NCBI GenBank assembly: GCA_002415895.1
Contig: DIAV01000003.1
Location: 1 to 7,061 of the forward strand
Length of the DNA stretch: 7,061 nt
Direction: 5' to 3'
From: Anaerolineales bacterium UBA5069
GTDB taxonomy: Bacteria; Chloroflexota; Anaerolineae; Caldilineales; Caldilineaceae
Shown: piece by piece, positions 1 to 6,172 of the stretch
Layout of the letters: every line of letters starts with the position of its first letter
How positions within the stretch are numbered: the stretch's first letter is position 1
Notes under the pieces: generated by a model
What the model was told of the DNA's origin: nothing
Database searches by the model: none
What the model saw: only the letters and a program-made list of their open reading frames with translations
Translations under genes and position numbers: made by a program

Positions 1-18
1 CCGCCGCTACGCAAGCCC

Positions 19-34
19 GCGCGCGGCCGCGCGC
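19..34. repeat. 16-bp GC palindrome
   Basis: The 16 bases form a perfect palindrome made only of G and C, centred on GGCC. Flanking CAAGC (12-16) and GCTTG (33-37) are also complementary, so an alternative longer imperfect hairpin over 12-37 is possible. No T-tract follows on either strand, so it is not a standard intrinsic terminator. It sits just upstream of the promoter at 48-76 and could end a transcript entering from the left or be a protein-binding site. Nothing in the window decides between these. Confidence 0.5.
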
Positions 35-47
35 TTGAAATTGGTAC

Positions 48-76
48 TTGACAAGCCCTTTGTTCTATGGAATACT
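48..76 (+). promoter_or_regulatory. sigma-70-type promoter of the small plus-strand transcript
   Basis: A perfect -35 box TTGACA (48-53) is followed by a 17-nt spacer and a -10 box AATACT (71-76; 4 of 6 matches to TATAAT) preceded by TG at 68-69, the extended -10 motif. The expected start is near 82-84. It points away from any long plus-strand gene: the only things downstream before the terminator at 256-295 are the RNA hairpins and the 18-codon ORF. Prediction is by consensus match only. Confidence 0.6.
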
Positions 77-158
77 GCGGCCAACTTGGAACGATATGCT
101 TGGCAATGACGTTTTGGTTGCATGACAGGCAGTTCCAGCCTACATTGCTATCCCATAC

Positions 159-171
159 TAAAGGAGGTGAT
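159..171 (+). promoter_or_regulatory. unusually complete Shine-Dalgarno sequence
   Basis: TAAAGGAGGTGAT matches, over at least 11-12 bases, the complement of the conserved bacterial 16S rRNA 3' end (AUCACCUCCUU plus following bases). GGAGG ends 8 nt before the ATG at 176, an ideal spacing. It is far stronger than the sites in front of mgtE or the protease in this window, which suggests real translation of the 18-codon ORF or deliberate ribosome binding by the RNA. Confidence 0.65.
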
Positions 172-175
172 GCTT

Positions 176-232
176 ATGGATTGCAGTAACCAATCCACTC
201 CGGCAGCGTCATCTCTGAGGGTTAACCTCTAG
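176..232 (+). CDS. possible 18-residue small protein or leader peptide
   Basis: ATG at 176 opens an 18-codon frame ending in TAG at 230-232; the product would be MDCSNQSTPAASSLRVNL. I recognise no family. The peptide is polar, with one Cys and several Ser/Thr, and has no membrane segment or signal peptide. Support comes from the exceptional Shine-Dalgarno 8 nt upstream and from the promoter and terminator that frame it. Against it, the whole frame is covered by two RNA hairpins (177-197 and 198-246), so the bases may be conserved for structure rather than coding. A ribosome translating to 232 would melt both hairpins while leaving the terminator at 256-287 free to form, so it does not look like a classic attenuator, and no regulated plus-strand gene follows. 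A dual-function RNA is possible. Confidence 0.35.
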   Translation: MDCSNQSTPAASSLRVNL

Positions 233-255
233 ATACGCTGTCGGAGAAGCAGGAA

Positions 256-295
256 AGCAGGCCCGCATCGCAAGATGCGGGCCTGCTCTATTTTG
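256..295 (+). terminator. bidirectional intrinsic terminator (small RNA and mgtE)
   Basis: A perfect 14-bp GC-rich stem pairs 256-269 with 274-287 around a GCAA tetraloop (270-273). On the plus strand it is followed by CTATTTTGG, a short T-tract ending the small transcript. On the minus strand, read from the mgtE stop at 340, the same stem is followed by TTTCCTGCTTCT, a moderate T-rich tail. It can therefore end both convergent transcripts. On the plus-strand RNA the loop is a GNRA tetraloop closed by C-G, an especially stable form. Confidence 0.85.
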
Positions 296-339
296 GGCAT
301 TCATTGTCTGGCGGCAATTCGCCACCGCCACCACTACCA

Positions 340-1692
340 CTACAAGATGAGCTTGATGAGCAGTGTGGAGAGCCCGAGGAAGAGCGCAAAGCCCATGACA
401 TCAGTCGTCGCCGTGACAAAGATGCTTGAGGCCAGGGCGGGGTCTACGCCAATCCTGCGCAGAAGCATGGGCACGAGGGTGCCAAAGGTGCCCGCGACGA
501 CCATGTTGCCCAGCATGGCCAGCCCAATCACAACGCCCAGCCATGGGTTGCTTGTAAAGACGGCTACGATGAGGCCGACAAGCGTGCCCACAACGAGGCC
601 GTTGACAAGCCCAACGCGCATTTCGCGCCACAGCGTGTAGGGCGTATCACTAGGCTCCACTTCATGCAGGGCGAGCGAACGCACAACCACGGTCATCGTC
701 TGGGTGCCCGCGTTGCCCCCCTGGCCGGTGACAATGGGCATGAGTGCTGCCAGAATTGTCACCTTGGCAATGGTAGCGTCGAAGAGTGAAACCACATAGG
801 CGGCCAGAAAAGCCGTGCCCAGGTTCATGACGAGCCATGGCAAGCGGTTGCGCAGAATTTGCCAGAAGGGGCTGTCAATAGCGGCATCATCGCCCACGCC
901 GGCAAGGCGGTAGATGTCCTCGGTGGCCTCCTCCTCGATCACGTCGACAAGGTCGTCTACGGTGATAATGCCGACGAGGCGATTGTTGGCATCCACCACA
1001 GGCAGGGCCAGCAGGTCATAGCGCGCCAGGAGTTGGGCGGCCTCTTCCTGGTCGGCATCGACGCGCACAGAGATGACATCGCGGCTCATGATCATCTCAA
1101 TGGTCTGCTCGGGGTCGGCCAAAATCAGCGCGCGCAGATTGACAAGCCCAATCAGGCGCGTATTGCGATCAAGCACGTAGAGGTAAAAGATCTCTTCGGC
1201 GTCTTCATAGTGCTCGCGCAGATAGCTGACGGCCTCGCGCACACGCATCCAGCGGCGCAGCGACGGGGGCGGCAGGTTCATAATGCCGCCTGCCTCGTCT
1301 TCCGGATATTGGAGGAGGGCGGTTACTTCGGCAGGCTCGTCCATCTCGCCAATCAGGCCGGCGGCTTCTTCGGGCTCCATCTCGCCCAGAAGGTCCGCGG
1401 CTGCGTCAGGCTCCATGGCCTCGAGCATGTCCACGAGTGTTTCGCGGTCGAGGTGTTCGGCAACCTCGGCCATCTCTTCCTCGTACATTTGCTCGAAGAC
1501 GTCGGCGAGTTGTTCGGTCTCAAGGCGGTTTACAAGTGCCGATTGCTCGTCATCATTCAGTTCGTTGAGGATTTCGGCGGCGTCGGCCGGATGCAGGCCG
1601 CGCAAGAGCGTGGCCGCAGCATCATAATCGGCAGCGTCGAGGTGCGTCTGGATGCGCTCAAGCGCAACTTCATACTTCACAGGATCGACCAT
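340..1692 (-). CDS. mgtE: MgtE-family magnesium transporter/channel
   Basis: MgtE is an inner-membrane homodimeric Mg2+ channel whose cytoplasmic domains bind Mg2+ and close the pore when internal Mg2+ is high. The 450-residue product has the usual length and full domain order. The N domain of helical repeats (about 5-130) includes [10 protein letters not shown] and [17 protein letters not shown] pair (about 134-260) includes [10 protein letters not shown] and [19 protein letters not shown]. The membrane domain (about 285-450) should hold five helices. The family signature GQGGNAGTQ is near 333-341, and the pore aspartate in TTDVMGF is Asp441. No key residue appears lost; SSIF replaces the more common SGPF near 432-435. 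I chose ATG at 1690-1692 because GGAG/GGAGGG (1698-1703) lies 5-7 nt upstream. A GTG two codons earlier (1696-1698) overlaps that site but could be used with GGGAG at 1705-1709. It is expressed alone, probably from the promoter at 2195-2223 through a long leader, and ends at the terminator 256-295. Confidence 0.97.
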   Translation of the reverse strand: MVDPVKYEVALERIQTHLDAADYDAAATLLRGLHPADAAEILNELNDDEQSALVNRLETEQLADVFEQMYEEEMAEVAEHLDRETLVDMLEAMEPDAAADLLGEMEPEEAAGLIGEMDEPAEVTALLQYPEDEAGGIMNLPPPSLRRWMRVREAVSYLREHYEDAEEIFYLYVLDRNTRLIGLVNLRALILADPEQTIEMIMSRDVISVRVDADQEEAAQLLARYDLLALPVVDANNRLVGIITVDDLVDVIEEEATEDIYRLAGVGDDAAIDSPFWQILRNRLPWLVMNLGTAFLAAYVVSLFDATIAKVTILAALMPIVTGQGGNAGTQTMTVVVRSLALHEVEPSDTPYTLWREMRVGLVNGLVVGTLVGLIVAVFTSNPWLGVVIGLAMLGNMVVAGTFGTLVPMLLRRIGVDPALASSIFVTATTDVMGFALFLGLSTLLIKLIL

Positions 1693-2188
1693 GACCACCC
1701 TCCACTCCCATTGCCTGCGGCGCGCTCGGCTGGTGCGCGCAGTGTGTGCGCACTGCGTGTGCGAAATGGCGTGGCCGCAGGGCGCATGGCGACGCGTGAA
1801 TACCGCCCCCGAGTCGGGACGGCGGCATCGACGTGGAGTTGGGCCTTAAGGGATTGCTCGCGGGGTCACACCCCGGCGAGGCTTTGGCAGCGCGGGCGCG
1901 CTACGCAGACAATGCGGGGGAATGACCCTGCCGGCGACCCAATGCGGACCGACCGGCCGCGTGGCCGGTCTCCACAGCGCGCTGCGGCAGGCTCTTTATG
2001 GACGGCATGTGCCGTCGTTGGCGAATGGCGGGCACGTACGGCTGGGCATCCTCAGGTGAGGAGCCACAACTGGGCGGCTGGCCATCCGTTTCGGGCGTGC
2101 TTGTGGACGCCTCGGGTGCAGCGAGAAATGAATCCATCTGATGCGTGTTTTGCGGGCCGGCGTGAACGAATGTCGGCCTCCTCCGCGC
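1693..2188 (-). promoter_or_regulatory. long hairpin-rich leader region of mgtE
   Basis: About 500 nt without a credible gene lie between the predicted transcription start and the mgtE start codon. Frames here give low-complexity Arg/Pro/Ala-rich products with no family resemblance. Hairpins that can be read off include 2045-2047/2063-2065 plus 2049-2053/2058-2062; 2001-2007/2010-2016; 1951-1958/1963-1970 (8 bp, loop GCGT); 1857-1866/1870-1880 (10 bp with one bulge); 1803-1807/1821-1825 with 1808-1810/1816-1818; and 1738-1744/1751-1757, the last about 46 nt before the start codon. In many bacteria mgtE is controlled by the M-box Mg2+ riboswitch. A few segments here recall it (GGCTCC opening a hairpin, ATTGGGTC, GCTGCCAAAGC), but the complete M-box core is not visible, so a known riboswitch is not called. 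None of the stems is followed by a T-tract, so control by transcription attenuation is not evident. Confidence 0.4.
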
Positions 2189-2194
2189 CGCGGC

Positions 2195-2223
2195 ATAATA
2201 ACACTGCGCCGCCGCGCTGTCAA
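2195..2223 (-). promoter_or_regulatory. near-consensus sigma-70 promoter reading toward mgtE
   Basis: On the minus strand a perfect TTGACA (2223-2218) is followed by a 17-nt GC-rich spacer and TATTAT (2200-2195; 5 of 6 to TATAAT). The start would be near 2188. It lies about 60 nt beyond the protease terminator and points at mgtE, whose start codon is about 500 nt away. No other convincing promoter was found closer to mgtE. AT-rich boxes standing out in such GC-rich sequence add weight. Confidence 0.7.
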
Positions 2224-2282
2224 TCCGCGCCTCGAGTGGTTTGGTCCCCTTAAGCGTCGTGGGAACAGCTTGTGCGCGGGCA

Positions 2283-2320
2283 AACAAAAAGGGGAGGGCG
2301 CAAGCCCTCCCCTTTTTGTT
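2283..2320 (-). terminator. intrinsic terminator of the protease gene, bidirectional
   Basis: A perfect 17-bp inverted repeat pairs 2283-2299 with 2304-2320 around a 4-base loop (2300-2303; GCAA on plus, TTGC on minus). The arms run from A-rich to GGGGAGGGC, so each strand gives a GC-rich stem followed by CCTTTTTGTT. It begins 27 nt past the protease stop codon on the minus strand. The symmetry means it would also stop plus-strand transcription, though no plus-strand gene approaches it. Confidence 0.93.
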
Positions 2321-2347
2321 ACATACGATGTGCGGCGGTAATCGTGG

Positions 2348-5300
2348 CTATTTGGCGAGAAGAATGTCCGCCTCGAAGCCAGGCGCCTGGCTGCGGTAGA
2401 GTGCCAGAATGCCGCTTTGCGACGGTGAGGCTGCCGCGCCACCCGGAACCCGCGTAACCTGGAAGCGCGCGACGGAAAGCGGCGCGATGCCTTCGACGCT
2501 GCCCAACGGCCCGTACTTGGGTGTTGCGGGTGTGAAGGTCATGCCTTCGATGGAATCAGTCAGCAAACCTGTGAAGTAGTTGTCGAAAGCATAGACGCTC
2601 AGCGTGAGCTTGCTGGCCGCCGATGCGCCCATGGGGCCCATGGGGATGTACATGCGCATGTTGGCGCTGTCCAGGTCTGCATCTGCATAGAAGTAGGCAG
2701 CGCCTGCTCCCGTATTCAGATCGACCAGATAGACAAGAACCTGGCCTGTTGCGGCAAAGCCGCCATTCTCAGCCGTATAGGCTACGAAGTCGTCTGTGCC
2801 GTCGCTGTCGACGTCGATGTAGACATCGAACTCGGCAGGGTAGGCGGGATGCGAGCGAATGCCGTAGGTGGTGATACCCACTTCAAGGATGTCACCCAGG
2901 CCGGCAATGTTGCCTGCATTGCGTGCGCCCACGGCGCGCAGGTCAACAACGGCGGCGTTGGAGCCGGGGCCGGGGATTTGGCCGCTGGGAATGCGCGGGC
3001 TGGTGCCCAGCAGCGCATAAAGGTCAGCGACGCCATTCTCTACACCGAAGTTGACGAACTTGACATAGCCCTTGTCATCGGTGGGCTTCTCGTACTCCTT
3101 GGACGCAACCAGCGCAGCAGACTTGCGCGGCATGATCTGCCACGGCAACGCGATACTGTCCGGGCTGTCGCCTTCCTTGTTGGGGCTAATCTTCAGGTAG
3201 CCATCGAACTCGACGCTCTGCAACAGTGCGCCCGTGCCGCCATTGACGCCGCCGTCCAGCGTCCATGTGGGCAGCTTCCGGCCATCAACCAGCAAAACGA
3301 CATTGAACGTAGTGGATCGGCCCGCACGTACGGTAATGTAGCTGGGCGCGAAAACCTTGACGGCGCCAGAAGCTGCATCGTCCGCATAGCGGAATTCCGG
3401 TGTTACATAGAGTTTACGAGGGTCACTGCCGTAGTTGGTGACCTGTACGGTCTTCCAGAAGAGGCCGCCCGTGTTGATGGCCTGATAGCCGAAGGAGAGG
3501 CTGGGGAAACCGCTCTTGCGATCCCACGCAACGATTGAGGTGGCAATAGCGTCGTCGACGCGCACTTCACCGCCACCAATGCGGGTGATGGGTGCGAGTA
3601 CGCCGGGCTGTGTGGCCGGATTGGTCTGAATGTTCGTTTCGCCCGTGTTCATGAGGCGGGCGCGTACTTCTGTGGGTGTGGCGTTCGGGTAGGCGCTCAG
3701 CACAAGGGCTGCCGAGCCGGAGACCATGGGCGCTGCGCCCGAGGTGCCGCCAAAGGCGCCTTCTTCGGTGCCAAAGCCTGCCAGCGCCGAGACCGATGCA
3801 CCGGGTGCGCCGATGTCGGGCTTGAGCTGGTTGAGGGAGAAGCTGGGGCCGCGCGACGACGAGCCCACCATGGCGCCAACCAGCGACACGGCGTTGGCCG
3901 AGTTGACGGTGACATTGACAGGGGCGTCGATGTTGGCCTTGATCAAGTCTGCGTAGGCCTTGATGATGATGAGCGTGGGGACGAAGGTGTCGCCGCCGCC
4001 GAAGCTGAAGCTCACGGCATCACCACCGGCAATCAGGCCAAGTAGCACGCCTGTGGCGCCGGCCTTGGCTGCCGCATCAACCTTGAGGGAGATGGCGCAT
4101 GCACCGCGGTCAACCAGCGCAACCTTGCCGGCCGGGTTTGCCAGCAGCGTTTCACCAGGGCAGGCCGTGCCAACATAGACGACATCACCCGTGAAGCCTG
4201 CGCCAATCGGGGCCCAGTCCACGGATTCGGTGTTGTTGTAGGTGCCGGCGATGCCGGCCGGGCTGTTGATGACCAGCGGGTAGGTGACGGCGCTGGGCAC
4301 CTGCGTCTGGGCGACGCTAATCACCTCGGGCTGGCTGGAGGGCGAGCCGAGAATGTAGGGGCGATCGGCGCTGTTGCCTGCCGAGGCGACGACGACAACG
4401 CCCAGCTTGACGGCGTTGGCGCTGGCAAAGCTCAGGTCATCCTGCTCCTGGCCGTAGGAAGAGCCAAGCGACATGTTGATGACGTCGACTGCGTCATTGA
4501 TGTTCTTGTCGCCATTGGGATCCAGGGCAAACTCCATGCCCTGAAGCAAGGCGATCCCGCTGCACGACGAGGAGATTGCCGAGCAGACCTTGACAGCCAG
4601 CAGGCTGGCGTCGGGCGCGACACCGACGTGTGTGCCGTCGTTGCTCTTGCCGGCGATGATGTCGGAGACGTGTGTGCCGTGACCTTCATAGTCAATCGGG
4701 TCCGGGTCAGGAATCTCGTCTGTGTCAGGCCAGCTTTCACCCACGAAGTCGTAGCCGTCCACCACCTTGGCGGTGGGGAAGAGGCCATCGCGCGTGGTGT
4801 TGCGCGGGTCATCGTTGGATGTGCCGTAGGCAGCCTCATAGTCGGCCAGATCACCCGAGCCGCCGAGGTTGAAGTGGGTGTAGTCAATGCCGCTGTCGAG
4901 CACGGCCACCCGTACGCCTGCACCCTTGACGCCTGTGGCTTGCACTGTGGCGGCGCCAATGTAGGGCACAGTCTCGCTCAGGTCCATCTCGTAGTCGCGT
5001 ACAGGATTGATGTGCGCGACGCCGGGACGTCCGGCAATCTGGCTGATGACGGCAGCGTCCGTTTCAATGATGACTGCGTTCATGGCCACGCTGAGTGTGG
5101 CCAGGATCTTCGCATTGCCATCAACGGAGCGGACGAAGTCCACCAGCGAATTCTGCTCAGCTGCCGTTGCCTGTACGGAGGCATCTGCAGCCTGAACACT
5201 GCCCAAGGCCACAGCCTCGGCGACAGAGGGGGCGCTCATGCGCACCACCAGGCGCACGCGCCCGCTGGCATTGCGCAGTGCGGGATTCACGACATCGCCC

Positions 5301-5560
5301 ACGACATCGCGCGCGGCCACACGTGCCGATTGCGGTACGGCGGCGGGGCGCACAACCGCAGCGGAAGCGCTTGCTTCGGCCTGATCCGCTGCGGTGATTT
5401 CAACCTGGCCACTGCCGTTGAGCATGAGGGGCAAATAACTCGCAGGGGGAATTGCCGATGGCTCGTCGGGCGCATCGGGGTTATCCTGCGCAAAAGCCGG
5501 CACTACGCTCAAGAGCATGAGCGTCACGGCGAGCAACAAATTCAGAAGCGGTTTTCGCAT
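2348..5560 (-). CDS. secreted subtilisin-like (S8) serine protease with PA domain
   Basis: This is a 1070-residue exported endopeptidase, expected to degrade proteins outside the cell. A signal peptide (1-24) has basic MRK, a leucine-rich core and an AFA/QD cleavage site; YLPLML (42-47) follows. An I9-type inhibitory propeptide occupies about 101-190. The S8 catalytic domain (about 200-675) has the full triad: Asp222 in VLDSGID, His294 in GHGTH and Ser607 in GGTSGAAP, with oxyanion Asn396 in SAGN. A protease-associated (PA) domain is inserted between the oxyanion Asn and the catalytic Ser (about 425-555), a layout known in large bacterial subtilases and thought to shape substrate access. DPNGDKNIND (347-356) is likely a Ca2+ loop. 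The C-terminal 390 residues look like beta-sandwich modules; DVDSDGTDD (916-924) resembles a Ca2+-binding loop. No sortase motif or C-terminal membrane anchor is seen, so it is probably released. The frame is open to 5827, but the start at 5560 is chosen for the signal peptide and the site at 5571-5576. Confidence 0.95.
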   Translation of the reverse strand: MRKPLLNLLLAVTLMLLSVVPAFAQDNPDAPDEPSAIPPASYLPLMLNGSGQVEITAADQAEASASAAVVRPAAVPQSARVAARDVVGDVVNPALRNASGRVRLVVRMSAPSVAEAVALGSVQAADASVQATAAEQNSLVDFVRSVDGNAKILATLSVAMNAVIIETDAAVISQIAGRPGVAHINPVRDYEMDLSETVPYIGAATVQATGVKGAGVRVAVLDSGIDYTHFNLGGSGDLADYEAAYGTSNDDPRNTTRDGLFPTAKVVDGYDFVGESWPDTDEIPDPDPIDYEGHGTHVSDIIAGKSNDGTHVGVAPDASLLAVKVCSAISSSCSGIALLQGMEFALDPNGDKNINDAVDVINMSLGSSYGQEQDDLSFASANAVKLGVVVVASAGNSADRPYILGSPSSQPEVISVAQTQVPSAVTYPLVINSPAGIAGTYNNTESVDWAPIGAGFTGDVVYVGTACPGETLLANPAGKVALVDRGACAISLKVDAAAKAGATGVLLGLIAGGDAVSFSFGGGDTFVPTLIIIKAYADLIKANIDAPVNVTVNSANAVSLVGAMVGSSSRGPSFSLNQLKPDIGAPGASVSALAGFGTEEGAFGGTSGAAPMVSGSAALVLSAYPNATPTEVRARLMNTGETNIQTNPATQPGVLAPITRIGGGEVRVDDAIATSIVAWDRKSGFPSLSFGYQAINTGGLFWKTVQVTNYGSDPRKLYVTPEFRYADDAASGAVKVFAPSYITVRAGRSTTFNVVLLVDGRKLPTWTLDGGVNGGTGALLQSVEFDGYLKISPNKEGDSPDSIALPWQIMPRKSAALVASKEYEKPTDDKGYVKFVNFGVENGVADLYALLGTSPRIPSGQIPGPGSNAAVVDLRAVGARNAGNIAGLGDILEVGITTYGIRSHPAYPAEFDVYIDVDSDGTDDFVAYTAENGGFAATGQVLVYLVDLNTGAGAAYFYADADLDSANMRMYIPMGPMGASAASKLTLSVYAFDNYFTGLLTDSIEGMTFTPATPKYGPLGSVEGIAPLSVARFQVTRVPGGAAASPSQSGILALYRSQAPGFEADILLAK

Positions 5561-5918
5561 ACTGTGGTCTCTCCTTGGTGATGGTGGGTTACTTACACGG
5601 CGAGCAGGTGTGGGAGATTCACGCGCCGAAGCGCAGGTGCAAGCGTTTCGCGTCAGGCATCGGGGTCGTGCAGGTGTGTGCGCTGCATCTCGAAACTGAG
5701 ACGCAACCCAGCGCACCCAGGCGTGGCCAGCGGGCAACAGAAGTCGAAAGCATAGACGATACGAGTGGAAAGCTGAAATACAACTGGCCTGGCGGAAGCA
5801 AATGCAGCCTGCCGTACGCGACTGCACGCATACTTATGCAGTGCGGCGCGTCGTGCAAACAGGCTTGCTCAGGCGTTTTGTGGGGGGGGACTGCAAGGCT
5901 GACCCGAGTGACAACGAC
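5561..5918 (-). promoter_or_regulatory. long leader region of the protease gene
   Basis: About 350 nt separate the predicted start of transcription (near 5912) from the protease ATG. No gene is credible on either strand here. One hairpin stands out: 5678-5685 pairs with 5709-5716 (8 bp), with 5688-5691 and 5698-5701 pairing inside it. A weaker promoter-like pair (TTGTAT at 5783-5778, TATCGT at 5761-5756, 16-nt spacer) lies nearer the gene and could give a shorter leader. No known riboswitch was recognised. Confidence 0.35.
5571..5576 (-). promoter_or_regulatory. ribosome binding site setting the protease start
   Basis: AAGGAG on the minus strand lies 10 nt before the ATG at 5558-5560. It decides the start in favour of the methionine opening the signal peptide, rather than the upstream in-frame ATG at 5827, whose extra 89 residues (Cys- and Arg-rich) look untranslated. 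Confidence 0.85.
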
Positions 5919-5947
5919 ATCATAACGACCTTACGCCATGACGTCAA
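5919..5947 (-). promoter_or_regulatory. sigma-70-type promoter reading toward the protease
   Basis: On the minus strand TTGACG (5947-5942; 5 of 6) is followed by a 17-nt spacer and TATGAT (5924-5919; 5 of 6). The palindrome TGACGTCA (5939-5946) overlaps the -35 box and CCTTAAGG (5950-5957) abuts its upstream side; either could be an operator, but no regulator is encoded in the window. The start would be near 5912. Confidence 0.65.
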
Positions 5948-6086
5948 CCCCTTAAGGCGGCAATTTCTCAAATTGACACCCCCAAAATGTGAAGTGGGCA
6001 TTGATTGGCCGGCGCGACTGGTGAAGCTGCGCGAATGTCTCCCTGCGGTGGCTTGTTGGCGCATCCTGGCACTGCGCTACATTGTT

Positions 6087-6167
6087 CGTGGTGGCGGTGC
6101 AAGCCTTCGTACTTGCCTACGGACGCGGCGCGATATCATGTCGACGGCGGCTTGCACCGCCGCTACG
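6087..6167. repeat. long imperfect inverted repeat downstream of the hydrolase gene
   Basis: Thirteen bases at 6093-6105 are the exact reverse complement of 6149-6161. Pairing continues outward (6087-6092 with 6162-6167, including two G-T pairs) and, after one mismatch, inward (6107-6110 with 6144-6147), giving about 19-23 pairs around a loop of 30-40 bases. On the minus strand it begins 5 nt past the hydrolase stop codon, so it may mark or protect the 3' end of that mRNA. There is no T-tract, so it is not a standard intrinsic terminator. The nearby gene-free sequence 5958-6086 shows nothing further that I can support. Confidence 0.55.
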
Positions 6168-6172
6168 CGGTC

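Larger units (their letters stand above)
83..295 (+). ncRNA. candidate structured small RNA, about 210 nt
   Basis: This stretch has its own promoter (48-76) and ends in an intrinsic terminator, with nothing but antisense of mgtE beyond, so it would be an autonomous transcript. Pairings visible by eye are: an irregular 5' hairpin (86-92 with 132-138, continued on the same axis by 103-107 with 117-121); a 7-bp hairpin (177-183 with 191-197); directly abutting it a long hairpin (198-209 with 235-246, then 211-214 with 231-234 and 217-220 with 226-229, loop 221-225); then the 14-bp terminator stem. Between the first two hairpins lies an apparently unpaired segment carrying a near-complete complement of the 16S rRNA 3' end (159-171). 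I do not recognise a known family: it is not shaped like 6S RNA, tmRNA, RNase P or SRP RNA. It may be a regulatory RNA, the mRNA of a tiny protein, or both. Exact ends are estimates. Confidence 0.5.

Noticed and set aside
159..190. Minus-strand resemblance to the 3' end of 16S rRNA
   Set aside because: Only the anti-Shine-Dalgarno core matches; the conserved rRNA bases that should precede it are absent. A strong plus-strand ribosome site explains it.
48..1149. 11-mer TTGACAAGCCC present at 48-58, 602-612 and 1139-1149
   Set aside because: The two inner copies encode GLVN in mgtE on the other strand; with the promoter copy this is most likely coincidence.
1861..2070. M-box Mg2+ riboswitch
   Set aside because: Short fragments resemble the consensus, but the full order of conserved segments and closing helix could not be assembled. 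Kept only as a finding to test.
859..2253. 464-codon plus-strand ORF running antisense to mgtE and beyond
   Set aside because: It overlaps the certain mgtE frame and reads through non-coding sequence; the translation has no family features. Long antisense frames are expected in GC-rich genes.
1901..2442. Minus-strand ORFs of 128 and 148 codons between the protease and mgtE
   Set aside because: They overlap each other, the terminator stem and the promoter; translations are Arg/Pro/Ala-rich without recognisable domains.
4628..5581. 317-codon plus-strand ORF antisense to the protease (also 229 codons at 2849-3538)
   Set aside because: Mirror frames of a strongly supported protease; composition is His/Ala/Gly-rich with no motifs, promoter or ribosome site.
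5561..5827. 89-residue N-terminal extension of the protease frame
   Set aside because: Cys/Arg-rich, not protein-like, and it would bury a clear signal peptide that has its own AAGGAG site.
1844..5957. Two copies of the palindrome CCTTAAGG (1844-1851 and 5950-5957)
   Set aside because: An 8-bp site twice in 7 kb is weak evidence, and the copies sit at different places relative to the promoters.
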